Assembly (NCBI RefSeq): GCF_001456355.1 | Contig: NZ_CP010271.1 | Span: forward strand, 4,154,001-4,218,000 | Direction of reading: 5' to 3' | Length of the DNA: 64,000 bases | Origin: Mycobacteroides saopaulense | GTDB lineage: Bacteria > Actinomycetota > Actinomycetes > Mycobacteriales > Mycobacteriaceae | Shown: positions 55,736 through 64,000 of the stretch, one piece after another | How positions within the stretch are numbered: the stretch's first letter is position 1 | How the letters are laid out: each line of letters opens with the position of its first letter | Notes under the pieces: model-generated | Told to the model about the DNA's origin: nothing | Seen by the model: only the letters and a program-made list of their open reading frames with translations | Databases searched by the model: none | Program-made: the position numbers and the translations under genes

Positions 55736-57229
55736 ATGAGCGGTGCACCCCAACGGATCATCGCGGGCTTGATCGCCGCAGTGGCCGCACTCGCGGCCGG
55801 GCAACTGGCTGCCGCCGCCGTGGCACCGGATTCCGCGCCCTTCTTCGCGGTGGGGAACACGGTCGTCGACCACACGCCGGCCGCCGTGCGCGAGTGGGTG
55901 ATCGGGGTCTTCGGCACCTCTGACAAGGCGGTGCTGTTCGCGTGCCTATCCGCGATCATCGCCCTGCTCGCGGCGGCGGCCGGTCTGCTGGAGCGCGAGC
56001 GGCGATACGGCACGGCCATCATCGCGGCACTCGGTACCTTCGGTGCGATCTCCGCCGCGACCCGCCCGACGGGAGAATTCAGCTGGATCTGGCCCTCGGT
56101 GATCGCGGCCGCGGTGGGAGTGCTCGTGCTGCGCGCGTTGGTGGCCCGTGCCGACACCCAGGATGCACCGGATCGGCGCAGGTTCTTCGGGGCGGCAGCG
56201 ATTTTCGCGATCGGATCGGCAGGGGTCTACTGGCTCGGCAGCCGCTGGAGCAAGGGCGCCGTCGTCGCCGAGGAACGCCGGGACGCCGCGCTGCCCGCAC
56301 CCGTGGCACCTGCCCCTGCCCTACCCGCGGGCATCAACGTCAAGGGTGCGGTGCCCTACATCACCGGCAACGCGGACTTCTACCGAATCGACACCGCATT
56401 GCGGGTGCCCCAGGTGTCCACCGCCGAGTGGCAGCTCAACATCCACGGCATGGTCGACCGTCCGCGCACCCTGACATGGGCAGACCTGAACGCCATGGCG
56501 GCGACCGAACGCGCCGTCACCCTGACATGCGTCTCCAACGAGATCGGTGGGGACCTCATCGGCAACGCCATGTGGACCGGCTTTCCCATCAAACCGATTC
56601 TGGAATCCGTTGGTGTTCACGCAGATGCGGACATGCTGATGTCCACGAGCGCCGACGGCTGGACGGCGGGCACTCCCCTCGACGTGCTCACCGACGGCCG
56701 CGATGCCATTCTCGCCGTCGCGATGAACGGCACACCACTGCCCGTCGAGCACGGTTACCCCGTCCGCCAGGTGGTACCCGGGCTGTACGGCTACGTGTCC
56801 GCGACCAAGTGGGTTGTCGACTGGGAGATCACGCGATTCGACAAGGCGCAGGCGTACTGGACGGTCCGCGGCTGGTCGGCGCGCGGCCCCATCAAGACGG
56901 GCTGCCGCATCGACACGCCTCGGGTCGGCGATCGGCTGGGCACCGGCATCCAGATCGTGGCCGGAACGGCGTGGGCACAGCATCGCGGAATCGCGAAGGT
57001 GGAGGTACGGGTCGATGACGGTCCGTGGCAGCCGGCGCAGCTTGCCCCGGAGTACTCCGTGGACACCTGGCGGCAGTGGTGGTTCGGCTGGCAGGCAACA
57101 CCGGGTGAGCACATCATCACCGCACGCGCGACGGACGGCAGCGGCGCGGTGCAGACCGATCAGATCGCATCGCCGGTGCCCGACGGAGCGACCGGATACC
57201 CGAAACGCCTCGTGACCGTGGCGGCCTGA
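55736..57229 (+). CDS. Molybdopterin-dependent oxidoreductase, membrane-anchored (sulfite oxidase family)
   Basis: A 497-residue protein. The first about 170 residues hold four hydrophobic segments; the rest is a sulfite-oxidase-type Moco domain with the molybdenum-ligand Cys in LTCVSNEIGG, the HGYPVR loop and a C-terminal dimerisation domain (KVEVRVDDG). The catalytic part should face outside. The ATG at 55736 is chosen over one at 55721. By memory it resembles Rv0218. Its stop is adjacent to the convergent dehydrogenase stop. Confidence 0.88.
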   Translation: MSGAPQRIIAGLIAAVAALAAGQLAAAAVAPDSAPFFAVGNTVVDHTPAAVREWVIGVFGTSDKAVLFACLSAIIALLAAAAGLLERERRYGTAIIAALGTFGAISAATRPTGEFSWIWPSVIAAAVGVLVLRALVARADTQDAPDRRRFFGAAAIFAIGSAGVYWLGSRWSKGAVVAEERRDAALPAPVAPAPALPAGINVKGAVPYITGNADFYRIDTALRVPQVSTAEWQLNIHGMVDRPRTLTWADLNAMAATERAVTLTCVSNEIGGDLIGNAMWTGFPIKPILESVGVHADADMLMSTSADGWTAGTPLDVLTDGRDAILAVAMNGTPLPVEHGYPVRQVVPGLYGYVSATKWVVDWEITRFDKAQAYWTVRGWSARGPIKTGCRIDTPRVGDRLGTGIQIVAGTAWAQHRGIAKVEVRVDDGPWQPAQLAPEYSVDTWRQWWFGWQATPGEHIITARATDGSGAVQTDQIASPVPDGATGYPKRLVTVAA

Positions 57230-58360
57230 CTAACCGAATTCCACGATGCTGCGAATATTCCTGCCCTGCTTCATATCTCGATATCCCTGTGCAATATCGT
57301 CAAGAGCATAGGTGCGGGTCACCATCTCATCGGTCTTGAGCTGGCCGCCGGCGTAAAGACTCAACATGGACGGCACCGCCTCGAACGGGCTCCAGTTGCC
57401 GTAGATCACGCCCTTGATGGTCTTCTGCATCAACGTCACCATGCTCAAATCCAGCGACACCTTCTCGGGCTGGAAGGCGCCCATGCTGGTCATGGCCACC
57501 GTGCCGCCCTTGCGAATGGATTCGACTGCATCGCTGAGGTTGTCGGGTTCCATGCGTCCCACCGTGATCATGGTGGAGTCTGCGCCCTGGCCGTTGGTGT
57601 AGGAGCGGGCCCTCTCGGCGGCCTCGTCCATCGTCGCGAAGACCTCGGTGGCACCGAAGACGGGCGCCACCTCGCGTTTGTAGGCCACCGGATCCACCAC
57701 CAGGATGTTGGCCGCCCCGGCATGCGCGGCGCCTTGCACCGCCGCCGCCCCGACTCCGCCCAACCCCATCACGATCACCGTGTGGCCGGGTTTGACCCCC
57801 GCGGCATTGACGGCAGTGCCCCAACCCGTTCCCATCGCACATCCCAACAGGCACAGCCGATTCAGCGGCAAGTCCTTGGGCACCTTGTACGCCGATTGCA
57901 CCGAGACGGTGGTGTACTCACTGAATGCCGAGAGCCCCAGCTGCTGGCCGCAGGGCTGTCCGTCCAGGCGCATCCGGTAGCTGGTCGGGTCGTCGAACCT
58001 GGATCCGGTGAGCGCGTATGCGCCCGCGTCGCAGAGCTGTTGCATCCCACGCGAGCACCACAGACAGCGCCCACATGCGGGCAGAAAGGTCAGCACCACG
58101 TGATCGCCGATGTCGAATTGTGTTGTGCCCTCGCCGACTTTCTCGACGACACCGGCGCCCTCGTGGCCACCGCACATCGGCAGCATCTCTACCGGGAAGT
58201 CGCCGGTGGTGATGTGGTCATCGGAGTGGCATAGTCCCACGGCCACCATCCGGACCATGATCTCGCCGGGGCGCGGATCCTCCACTTCGAGCACACACGG
58301 TTCGTATTCCCCTGGCGCACTGCGTAGAACGGAGGCGTGAGACTTTCGATAGGTCGTCAT
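57230..58360 (-). CDS. NDMA-dependent-type alcohol dehydrogenase
   Basis: A 376-residue zinc MDR dehydrogenase. GGHEGAGVVEKVG, LPACGRCLWCSRGMQQLC for structural zinc, LLGCAMGTGWGTAVNAA and GLGGVGAAAVQG match the mycobacterial NDMA-dependent (tightly bound NAD) alcohol dehydrogenase family. These need an electron partner such as mycofactocin. The ATG immediately follows the stop of the DUF2236 gene (TGAATG), so the two act together. Confidence 0.88.
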   Translation of the reverse strand: MTTYRKSHASVLRSAPGEYEPCVLEVEDPRPGEIMVRMVAVGLCHSDDHITTGDFPVEMLPMCGGHEGAGVVEKVGEGTTQFDIGDHVVLTFLPACGRCLWCSRGMQQLCDAGAYALTGSRFDDPTSYRMRLDGQPCGQQLGLSAFSEYTTVSVQSAYKVPKDLPLNRLCLLGCAMGTGWGTAVNAAGVKPGHTVIVMGLGGVGAAAVQGAAHAGAANILVVDPVAYKREVAPVFGATEVFATMDEAAERARSYTNGQGADSTMITVGRMEPDNLSDAVESIRKGGTVAMTSMGAFQPEKVSLDLSMVTLMQKTIKGVIYGNWSPFEAVPSMLSLYAGGQLKTDEMVTRTYALDDIAQGYRDMKQGRNIRSIVEFG

Positions 58361-59386
58361 TCACTGCCCTCGCCGAGCGCGGCGGACGGAGGTCGGTTCG
58401 CCCTTGTCGTGTGCCGCGAAGTCCGTCAGCTCTCGACCTCGCATGGTGTTGATCACCCGCTGGTGTCTGCGCGCGTAATAGGCGAGCGGCGAATAGGTGA
58501 GGCGCTCGGGCAGGACTCGGTAGGCGATCCGGTAGGCCGCGAAGAAGCGCTTCAGAAGTCGCTCGTCGCGCCGTGACCATTGGACGCCGAGGATGTCGCG
58601 GACCCGCTGATCCATGGCACCAAAGGTCAGGACGAAGAAGAGCCGGGACGAGGGCACCCGCGCCGGCTTCAGCGCGCCGGTCACCACGTCCGACGGAATC
58701 CACGCCGGCATCCGACGCACCAGCGGTGAGTCCGCGACGGCAGCCAGCGGATCGACCAGCTTGCTCAAGTTCTCCGCGATTGCGGGATGGTTGACGAGCA
58801 CCTTGTCGACCATCCGGTCGTAGTACTCCCCGAATTCCGCACGCGTCCTGGGGTATCCGCGCTCGGGGACTTGAGTGATGCGGGCCAGCAGCCGGTTGTC
58901 CTGAAACAACTTTTCGTCTTCCGCATCGGTGAGGTCCCGTCCCAGGAACCATGGCGCCGCCCGACGACCCGCCGCATACGCGGTGGCGATCACCCAGGCG
59001 TACGCCTCCGGGTCCAGTGCACTGATGTGCTTGCCCTGCCGGTCGCCGGTCTCCCCTTGCATCTGCAGCGGCCGGTGCATCGTGCGCAACCAATACCCCT
59101 GCTCGATGGCGGCCTTGCCGCCGAAGACCCATTGCTGCGTGGCGTCGAACGACCGGATCGCACGGCCCGTCGGATCCCGGTCGGCCACCGAATAGCGATC
59201 GGTCACATCGCCGATCACCGGATGCATGCCCTGCATGATGAACGCGGCGCCCACCGCGGGCAGATACAGCCATTGCCCCGACAAGGTGGCGGTCAGACCC
59301 AGTGGATCGAACAACTCCGGCACCGGTTGCGCCCAATCGCCCGTTCTCGACTCCTGCGTCGCCGCAGGCTCCACCACAGCAGTCAC
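58361..59386 (-). CDS. DUF2236/MpaB-like oxygenase family protein
   Basis: A 341-residue protein of the oxygenase MpaB (DUF2236) group. Landmarks are MQGMHPVIGDVTDRYS, HRPLQMQGE and VGLPERLTYSP-like sequence. Family members bind haem or latex-clearing-type cofactors, and many act as oxygenases. AAGGAGGTTT fixes the GTG at 59386. It is cotranscribed with the alcohol dehydrogenase and divergent from TetR. Confidence 0.8.
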   Translation of the reverse strand: MTAVVEPAATQESRTGDWAQPVPELFDPLGLTATLSGQWLYLPAVGAAFIMQGMHPVIGDVTDRYSVADRDPTGRAIRSFDATQQWVFGGKAAIEQGYWLRTMHRPLQMQGETGDRQGKHISALDPEAYAWVIATAYAAGRRAAPWFLGRDLTDAEDEKLFQDNRLLARITQVPERGYPRTRAEFGEYYDRMVDKVLVNHPAIAENLSKLVDPLAAVADSPLVRRMPAWIPSDVVTGALKPARVPSSRLFFVLTFGAMDQRVRDILGVQWSRRDERLLKRFFAAYRIAYRVLPERLTYSPLAYYARRHQRVINTMRGRELTDFAAHDKGEPTSVRRARRGQ

Positions 59387-59441
59387 AACGAAACCTCCTT
59401 GTGTCGTTGCCCGAAAAGCTAACCTGAACTCCAGGTCGCAT

Positions 59442-59452
59442 ATAAGTCTTAT
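59442..59452. promoter_or_regulatory. Short palindrome between DUF2236 and TetR genes
   Basis: ATAAG-T-CTTAT in an AT-rich stretch 12 nt before the TetR start. A nearby ACCTG-N5-CAGGT (59422-59436) is a second symmetry. They are candidate TetR sites in the 77-nt divergent gap. Confidence 0.45.
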
Positions 59453-59463
59453 TTGAGGGATCC

Positions 59464-60087
59464 ATGACGGCGGAACATCGCAGTTCACAGCTACGCAAGG
59501 CGCCACAGCAGCGTCGGTCCCGGGAATTGGTCGCAAAAATTGTGGCGGCCACCGGGAAGCTGCTGCTCGCCGAGGGCCCCGATGCCATCACCACGAATCG
59601 CATCGCCGACATCACCGGTATCAGCAAGGGCTCGATCTATCAGTACTTCGGCACCAAGGACGACATCATCATGGCCGCCATCAGGGATGCCGCCGAGCGC
59701 CAGCTGCCGGCCATCCGCAGCGCGCTGACGACGCACGCACTCGCGCCACCGCACCAGATGATCGATGCCGCGATCGACATATTGATCGAGTTCACCACCC
59801 AGAATGCCGCCACGATCCGCTATCTACGCAAGAATCCCGAGTTCGCCCGTGAGGTCGAGGCCAGCTCGAGCATGCCGGTGTTGATGCAGACGATGGTCAC
59901 ACTGCACGTTCGGCAGTATCGCGATCAGTACTGCGCCGATCTTGAGCCCGAGACCATCGCGTGGCTGTTCATCAACTCGGCGATCGCCACCACAACGGCG
60001 TACTTCGAGACCGGCGCCCCCGTCGACCTCGAACAGCTGCGAACGGGGCTCAAGCGAACGGCGTCGGGTCTGCTGGCCGGCGCATAA
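59464..60087 (+). CDS. TetR-family regulator
   Basis: A 207-residue TetR protein with an HTH at about residues 40-65 (NRIADITGISKGSIYQYFGTK). By divergence it should control the DUF2236-alcohol dehydrogenase operon. Ligand unknown. A long hairpin follows. Confidence 0.87.
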   Translation: MTAEHRSSQLRKAPQQRRSRELVAKIVAATGKLLLAEGPDAITTNRIADITGISKGSIYQYFGTKDDIIMAAIRDAAERQLPAIRSALTTHALAPPHQMIDAAIDILIEFTTQNAATIRYLRKNPEFAREVEASSSMPVLMQTMVTLHVRQYRDQYCADLEPETIAWLFINSAIATTTAYFETGAPVDLEQLRTGLKRTASGLLAGA

Positions 60088-60114
60088 CGAAACCCGAGAC
60101 TCCCCGAAAAATTA

Positions 60115-60168
60115 GGTAGCCCCGCGCCGCCGTCGGGTCGGGGGGTCGGACGGTGGCGCGAGGCTACC
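60115..60168. terminator. Long imperfect hairpin (20-pair stem) after TetR
   Basis: GGTAGCC/GGCTACC, CGCGCC/GGCGCG and CCGTC/GACGG pair in register with one C-A mismatch and one G-T, around a 14-nt G-rich loop. It lies 28 nt after the TetR stop. It may be a terminator; its length is unusual. Confidence 0.7.
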
Positions 60169-60248
60169 CATGTATCGACACCCACTCCAGGAGCGTTACA
60201 CCCTCGCCGAAAAAAGTTGAAACTTTTTTTCACGACGTTCCCAGAATG

Positions 60249-60295
60249 CCAAAACCCCCGGTCACAGGCTTGCCGCCCATGGCCGGGGGTTTGGG
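60249..60295 (-). terminator. Hairpin terminator after fadA2
   Basis: AAACCCCCGG and CCGGGGGTTT pair 10 bp around a 21-nt loop, 11 nt beyond the fadA2 stop. Two further C-G pairs extend the base. Confidence 0.75.
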
Positions 60296-60305
60296 ATTAG
60301 GTCGC

Positions 60306-61631
60306 TCAGGCCTCCAGGATGGCGGTCACGCCCTGGCCTCCGGCCGCGCACACCGAGATGAGGCCACGGACCGGCTTGCCGGTCTCGGCCTTCTTCTCGG
60401 CGAGCTGCTTGGCCAGCTGGGCCACGATGCGGCCACCGGTGGCCGCGAATGGGTGCCCGGCAGCCAGTGAGGAACCGTTGACATTGAGCTTGGACCGGTC
60501 GATCGCACCGAGAGGTGCGTCCAGCCCGAGGCGCTCCTTGCAGTAGTCCGCCGACTCCCACGCCTGCAGCGTCGCGAGAACCACCGATGCGAAGGCCTCG
60601 TGAATCTCGTAGAAGTCGAAGTCCTGCAGGGTGAGACCGTTCCGGGCCAGCAGACGCGGCACCGCGTAGGTCGGGGCCATCAGCAGACCGTCGGGACCGT
60701 TGATGTAATCCACGGCCGCGGTCTCACCGTCGACGAAGTAGGCCAACACCGGGATGTTGCGCTCGGCGGCCCACTCCTCGCTGGCCAGCAGCGCCACCGA
60801 GGCGCCATCGGTCAGCGGGGTGGAGTTACCCGCTGTCATGGTGGCGTCGCCGTGCTTCACGCCGAACACCGGCTTCAGCGTCGCCAGCTTCTCCACGCTC
60901 GAGTTCGGGCGCAGGTTGTCGTCGCGGTACAGACCCAGGAACGGGCTGATCAGGTCGTCGAAGAAACCGCGATCGTAGGCAGCGGCCATCTTCTGGTGGC
61001 TGGCGGCGGCCAGGGCGTCCTGCTCGGTGCGCTTGACCCCCATCTGCTTGGCGGTGATGGCGGCGTGCTCGCCCATGGACAGGCCCGTGCGCGGCTCACC
61101 GTTCTGCGGGATGTCGACGCCGAGCGCCGCGGGCAGCTTGCCGAGCAGCTTGAGCCGGGTCACGTTGTCCTTGGCTCGACGGATCGCCAGCAGGGTGTGG
61201 CGAAGATCATCGCCGAAGTTGATGGGTGCATCGGAGGTGGTGTCCACGCCACCGGCGAGCACCGACTCGTAGCGGCCGAGCGCGATGCCGTCGGCACCGA
61301 CGATGGCGGCCTGCAGACCCGTGCCACAGGCCTGCTGCAGGTCGAATGCCTGGGTGTAAGGCGACAGCGGGCTGCCCAGCACCGATTCGCGGGTGAGATT
61401 GAAATCACGGCTCAGCTTGAGCACCGCACCGGCGATGACGGCGCCCAGGCGCTCGCCCTTGAGGTTGAAGCGATCGGACGCGCCGGTGATGGCGGCGGTC
61501 AACATGTCCTGGTTGGAGGCGTTCGCATAGGCGCCGTCCGAACGTGCGAAGGGGATGCGGTTACCACCGAGAACCGCGACGCGGCGGCGACCTTGCGAAG
61601 CGTCTGACTTGCGTGCCGAGCTAGTTGCCAC
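60306..61631 (-). CDS. fadA2: Acetyl-CoA acetyltransferase FadA2 (thiolase)
   Basis: A 441-residue thiolase nearly collinear with M. tuberculosis FadA2 (Rv0243). The nucleophile Cys is in [10 protein letters not shown], His in FYEIHEAFA and the acid Cys in SVCAAGGQG. It cleaves 3-ketoacyl-CoA or condenses acetyl-CoA units. GGAGAGACAA precedes the GTG at 61631; the in-frame ATG at 61670 crosses toward the operator. Divergent from fabG4. Confidence 0.95.
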   Translation of the reverse strand: MATSSARKSDASQGRRRVAVLGGNRIPFARSDGAYANASNQDMLTAAITGASDRFNLKGERLGAVIAGAVLKLSRDFNLTRESVLGSPLSPYTQAFDLQQACGTGLQAAIVGADGIALGRYESVLAGGVDTTSDAPINFGDDLRHTLLAIRRAKDNVTRLKLLGKLPAALGVDIPQNGEPRTGLSMGEHAAITAKQMGVKRTEQDALAAASHQKMAAAYDRGFFDDLISPFLGLYRDDNLRPNSSVEKLATLKPVFGVKHGDATMTAGNSTPLTDGASVALLASEEWAAERNIPVLAYFVDGETAAVDYINGPDGLLMAPTYAVPRLLARNGLTLQDFDFYEIHEAFASVVLATLQAWESADYCKERLGLDAPLGAIDRSKLNVNGSSLAAGHPFAATGGRIVAQLAKQLAEKKAETGKPVRGLISVCAAGGQGVTAILEA

Positions 61632-61671
61632 TTGTCTCTCCACTGTTGAGGGGGCAGGATTACCGAGCATT

Positions 61672-61687
61672 CTTACTCTGGAGTAAG
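61672..61687. promoter_or_regulatory. Perfect palindrome between fadA2 and fabG4
   Basis: CTTACTC-TG-GAGTAAG: 7-bp arms, fully symmetrical, in the 110-nt gap between the divergent starts. It is a strong candidate operator for a repressor controlling fadA2 and fabG4-htdX together. Confidence 0.78.
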
Positions 61688-61741
61688 TTCTTTGTCGAAT
61701 TCACCCTAGACCAATTACGAATAACCACTAAGGAACGGCAC

Positions 61742-63100
61742 ATGTCCCCCAAGCTCACTGACGACCTGTACGCGCTGCTGGTCAACTCCGGGCCCGGCAA
61801 CCTGCTCGCCGGCCGCCTGGGTATCCCGCAGCCCGAGAACCTGCGCCGCTACAAGAAGGGCCAGCCCGCACTGGCCGGGCCCGTGCTGATCGGCGGCGAG
61901 GGCCGCCTCGCCGAGCCGCTGCGCGCCGCGCTGGCCGACGACTACGACCTGGTCTCCAACAACCTCGGCGGCCGCTGGGCCGACAAGTTCGGCGCCCTGG
62001 TCTTCGACGCGACCGGCATCACCACCCCGGTCGAGCTGAAGCAGCTGCACGAGTTCTTCACCCCGCTGCTGCGCAACGTCGGCAAGTCGGGCCGGCTGCT
62101 GGTCATCGGCACCACCCCCGACAAGGCCGCCACCACCGACGAGCGCATCGCCCAGCGTGCCCTGGAGGGCTTCACCCGCTCGCTGGCCAAGGAGTTCGGT
62201 AACGGCGCCACCGTGCAGCTGGTATACCTGCACCCCGACGCCAAGACCGGTGCCACCGGCCTGGAGTCGACGGTCCGCTTCATCCTGTCGGCCAAGTCGA
62301 CCTACGTGGACGGCCAGGTGTTCTACGTGGGCGCCGACGACTCCACCCCGCCCGCCGACTGGGACAAGCCGCTGGCCGGCAAGGTCGCCATCGTCACCGG
62401 TGCCGCCCGCGGTATCGGTGAGACCATCGCCGAGGTGTTCGCCCGCGACGGCGCCGCCGTCGTCGCGATCGACATGCCATCTGAAGAACTGAACGAGCTG
62501 GCCTCACGCGTCGGTGGCACCGCCCTGGCCCTGGACGTCACCGCGGCCGACGCGGTCGACCAGATCACCGCGCACGTCAAGGAGCACCACGGCGGCAAGG
62601 CCGACATCCTGGTCAACAACGCCGGCATCACCCGCGACAAGCTGCTGGCCAACATGGACGACGCCCGCTGGGACTCCGTCATCGCCGTGAACCTGCTTGC
62701 GCCGCAACGCCTCACCGAGGGACTCATCGAGAACGGCACCATCGGGGACGGCGGACGCATCGTCGGCCTGGCTTCCATCGCCGGCATCGCCGGTAACCGC
62801 GGCCAGACCAACTACGGCGCCACCAAGGCCGGCATGATCGGCATCACCCAGGCGCTGGCCCCCTCGCTGGCCGAGAAGGGCATCACCATCAACGCCGTCG
62901 CGCCTGGCTTCATCGAGACCAAGATGACCGCCGCGATCCCGCTGGCCAACCGCGAGGTGGGTCGCCGCATCAACTCACTGAACCAAGGTGGCGAGCCGGT
63001 GGACGTCGCCGAGACCATCGCCTACTTCGCCAGCCCGGCATCGAACGCGGTGACCGGCAACGTGGTTCGCGTCTGCGGCCAGTCCTGGTTGGGAGCGTAG
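61742..63100 (+). CDS. fabG4: 3-oxoacyl-ACP/CoA reductase FabG4
   Basis: A 452-residue high-molecular-weight FabG closely following Rv0242c. The N-terminal half is a degenerate flavodoxin-like Rossmann domain; the C-terminal half is a full SDR with [29 protein letters not shown] and YGATKAG. It reduces 3-ketoacyl-CoA. AAGGAACGG fixes the ATG at 61742. HtdX follows 2 nt later, so reductase and dehydratase are made together. Confidence 0.95.
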   Translation: MSPKLTDDLYALLVNSGPGNLLAGRLGIPQPENLRRYKKGQPALAGPVLIGGEGRLAEPLRAALADDYDLVSNNLGGRWADKFGALVFDATGITTPVELKQLHEFFTPLLRNVGKSGRLLVIGTTPDKAATTDERIAQRALEGFTRSLAKEFGNGATVQLVYLHPDAKTGATGLESTVRFILSAKSTYVDGQVFYVGADDSTPPADWDKPLAGKVAIVTGAARGIGETIAEVFARDGAAVVAIDMPSEELNELASRVGGTALALDVTAADAVDQITAHVKEHHGGKADILVNNAGITRDKLLANMDDARWDSVIAVNLLAPQRLTEGLIENGTIGDGGRIVGLASIAGIAGNRGQTNYGATKAGMIGITQALAPSLAEKGITINAVAPGFIETKMTAAIPLANREVGRRINSLNQGGEPVDVAETIAYFASPASNAVTGNVVRVCGQSWLGA

Positions 63101-63102
63101 CG

Positions 63103-63945
63103 ATGAGCCAGCCTTCCGGGCTTCAGAACATGGTGATGGCGGCAGTGGGTGCACTGCCGTTCATCCCTCGCCCAGACGTATTGCCGTCCAGGGTTGTTCG
63201 CACCCACGGCGTGCAGATCGATCCGGCTCATGTGGCCGCGTACGCCAAGGTGACGGGTCTGTCTTTCACCGACAAGGTGCCGGTCACGTATCCGTTCGCC
63301 TTGCAGTTCCCGTCGGTGATGTCGTTGGTGGCGAGCCTGGACTTCCCGTTCCCGGCCATCGGCACGGTGCACCTGGAGAACCACATCACGCAGCACCGCG
63401 CCATCACCGCGACCGATACCGTCGACATCGAGGTGCGTGCCGAGAATCTGCGTGAGCACCGCAAGGGGCTGCTGGCCGACATCGTCACCGATGTCTCCAT
63501 CGGCACCGAGACGGTCTGGCAGCAGACCATGACGTTCCTGCGCCAGCAGCGCACCAGCCTGTCGGACGGCGTCAAGCCGGAGCCGCCGAAGGCCGTCAAG
63601 CTGCCGCCGCCGAACTCGACGCTGCGGATCAGCGGCGGCCAGATTCGTCGCTACGCCTCCGTGGGTGGGGACCACAACCCGATCCACACCTCGTCGATCG
63701 GCGCCAAGGTGCTCGGCTTCCCGAAGGCGATCGCCCACGGAATGTTCACCGCAGCAGCCGTTCTGGCCAATATTCAGGGCGAGATCCCCGATGCGGTGCG
63801 TTACGACGTCAAGTTCGGCAAGCCGATCCTGCTACCCGCCGCGGTGGGTGTGTGGATCGAGAAGGACGGCAACGGCTGGGACATCGCCGTGCGCAATCCG
63901 AAGAAGGGTGACCCGCACCTGACGGGCAGCATCACGCCGCTCTGA
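63103..63945 (+). CDS. htdX: 3-hydroxyacyl-thioester dehydratase HtdX
   Basis: A 280-residue double-hotdog MaoC-type dehydratase. The catalytic Asp-His motif is in YASVGGDHNPIHTSSIGAKVLGF-type sequence (residues about 186-200), followed by AIAHGMFTAAAVL. It dehydrates 3-hydroxyacyl-CoA made by FabG4. It matches Rv0241c and is the last complete gene in the window. Confidence 0.93.
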   Translation: MSQPSGLQNMVMAAVGALPFIPRPDVLPSRVVRTHGVQIDPAHVAAYAKVTGLSFTDKVPVTYPFALQFPSVMSLVASLDFPFPAIGTVHLENHITQHRAITATDTVDIEVRAENLREHRKGLLADIVTDVSIGTETVWQQTMTFLRQQRTSLSDGVKPEPPKAVKLPPPNSTLRISGGQIRRYASVGGDHNPIHTSSIGAKVLGFPKAIAHGMFTAAAVLANIQGEIPDAVRYDVKFGKPILLPAAVGVWIEKDGNGWDIAVRNPKKGDPHLTGSITPL

Positions 63946-63958
63946 GAAGCATCTCGCG

Positions 63959-63992
63959 AGGGCCCGCGACTGATAATCCGGTCGTGGGCCCT
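63959..63992 (+). terminator. Hairpin terminator after htdX
   Basis: AGGGCCCGCGAC and GTCGTGGGCCCT form a 12-pair stem (one G-T) around a 10-nt loop, 13 nt after the htdX stop, followed by TTT. Confidence 0.8.
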
Positions 63993-64000
63993 TTGCGTGG

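Overview
The window is a high-GC actinobacterial chromosome segment, most likely from a rapidly growing mycobacterium of the Mycobacteroides abscessus/chelonae group. Evidence: a conserved backbone (inverted relative to M. tuberculosis numbering, from memory) of the Rv0265c-type iron-siderophore lipoprotein, pxpB/pxpC (Rv0264c/Rv0263c), aac(2') (Rv0262c), hsp20 with a HspR HAIR box (Rv0251c), the Sdh1 operon (Rv0250c-Rv0247c), a flavin reductase (Rv0245), fadE5 (Rv0244c), fadA2 (Rv0243), fabG4 (Rv0242c) and htdX (Rv0241c). Several starts look leaderless, GTG starts are common and ATGA/GTGA stop-start overlaps are frequent. No tRNA, rRNA, insertion sequence, prophage or CRISPR array was seen.

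Layout. 1-9.2 kb: an oxygenase and acyl-CoA catabolic block (Baeyer-Villiger monooxygenase, diiron ferritin-like protein, SDR, ferredoxin-type reductase, acetoacetyl-CoA synthetase, acyl-CoA ligase, CitE, MaoC, IclR). A perfect 13-bp inverted repeat sits between the divergent SDR and reductase. 9.2-13 kb: lysG/lysE and a DUF4334-alcohol dehydrogenase-TetR operon. 13-17.2 kb: Fe-siderophore lipoprotein, small membrane protein, queuosine-precursor transporter, pxpBC, aac(2'). 17-19.3 kb: three tandem paralogous membrane proteins. 19.4-22.5 kb: hsp20, an acyl-ACP desaturase, TetR and a DUF4383 protein. 22.5-27.5 kb: a cutinase-like protein lacking its serine nucleophile, a BM3-type self-sufficient P450, and a Tat-exported isochorismatase-like protein. 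27.5-29.7 kb: ahpD-ahpC/oxyR.

29.6-39.4 kb is a compact catabolic cluster: a PEP-mutase-like lyase, GntR/FCD repressor, two Asp/Glu-racemase-superfamily enzymes, D-2-hydroxyacid dehydrogenase, amidase, DUF3830 protein, class III aminotransferase, aldehyde dehydrogenase and a tartrate/isopropylmalate-dehydrogenase-like enzyme. Two identical 14-bp operators sit in its two divergent promoter regions, so it reads as one regulon with an unassigned substrate. It is the best candidate for an undescribed pathway here.

39.4-43.3 kb: Sdh1 operon behind a CRP-type palindrome. 43.3-51.4 kb: small regulators with palindromic operators (ArsR, HxlR), an SDR-tautomerase pair, flavin reductase, enoyl-CoA hydratase, 2OG-Fe(II) oxygenase, a transmembrane Ser/Thr kinase and a DinB-like protein. 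51.6-64 kb: fadE5, an alpha/beta hydrolase, DUF1361 protein, P-loop kinase, membrane-anchored molybdopterin oxidoreductase, NDMA-type alcohol dehydrogenase with an MpaB-like (DUF2236) partner and TetR, then fadA2 divergent from fabG4-htdX. A 57-bp palindromic repeat occurs twice (17.9 and 55.2 kb). All function calls come from reading motifs by eye; no searches were run.
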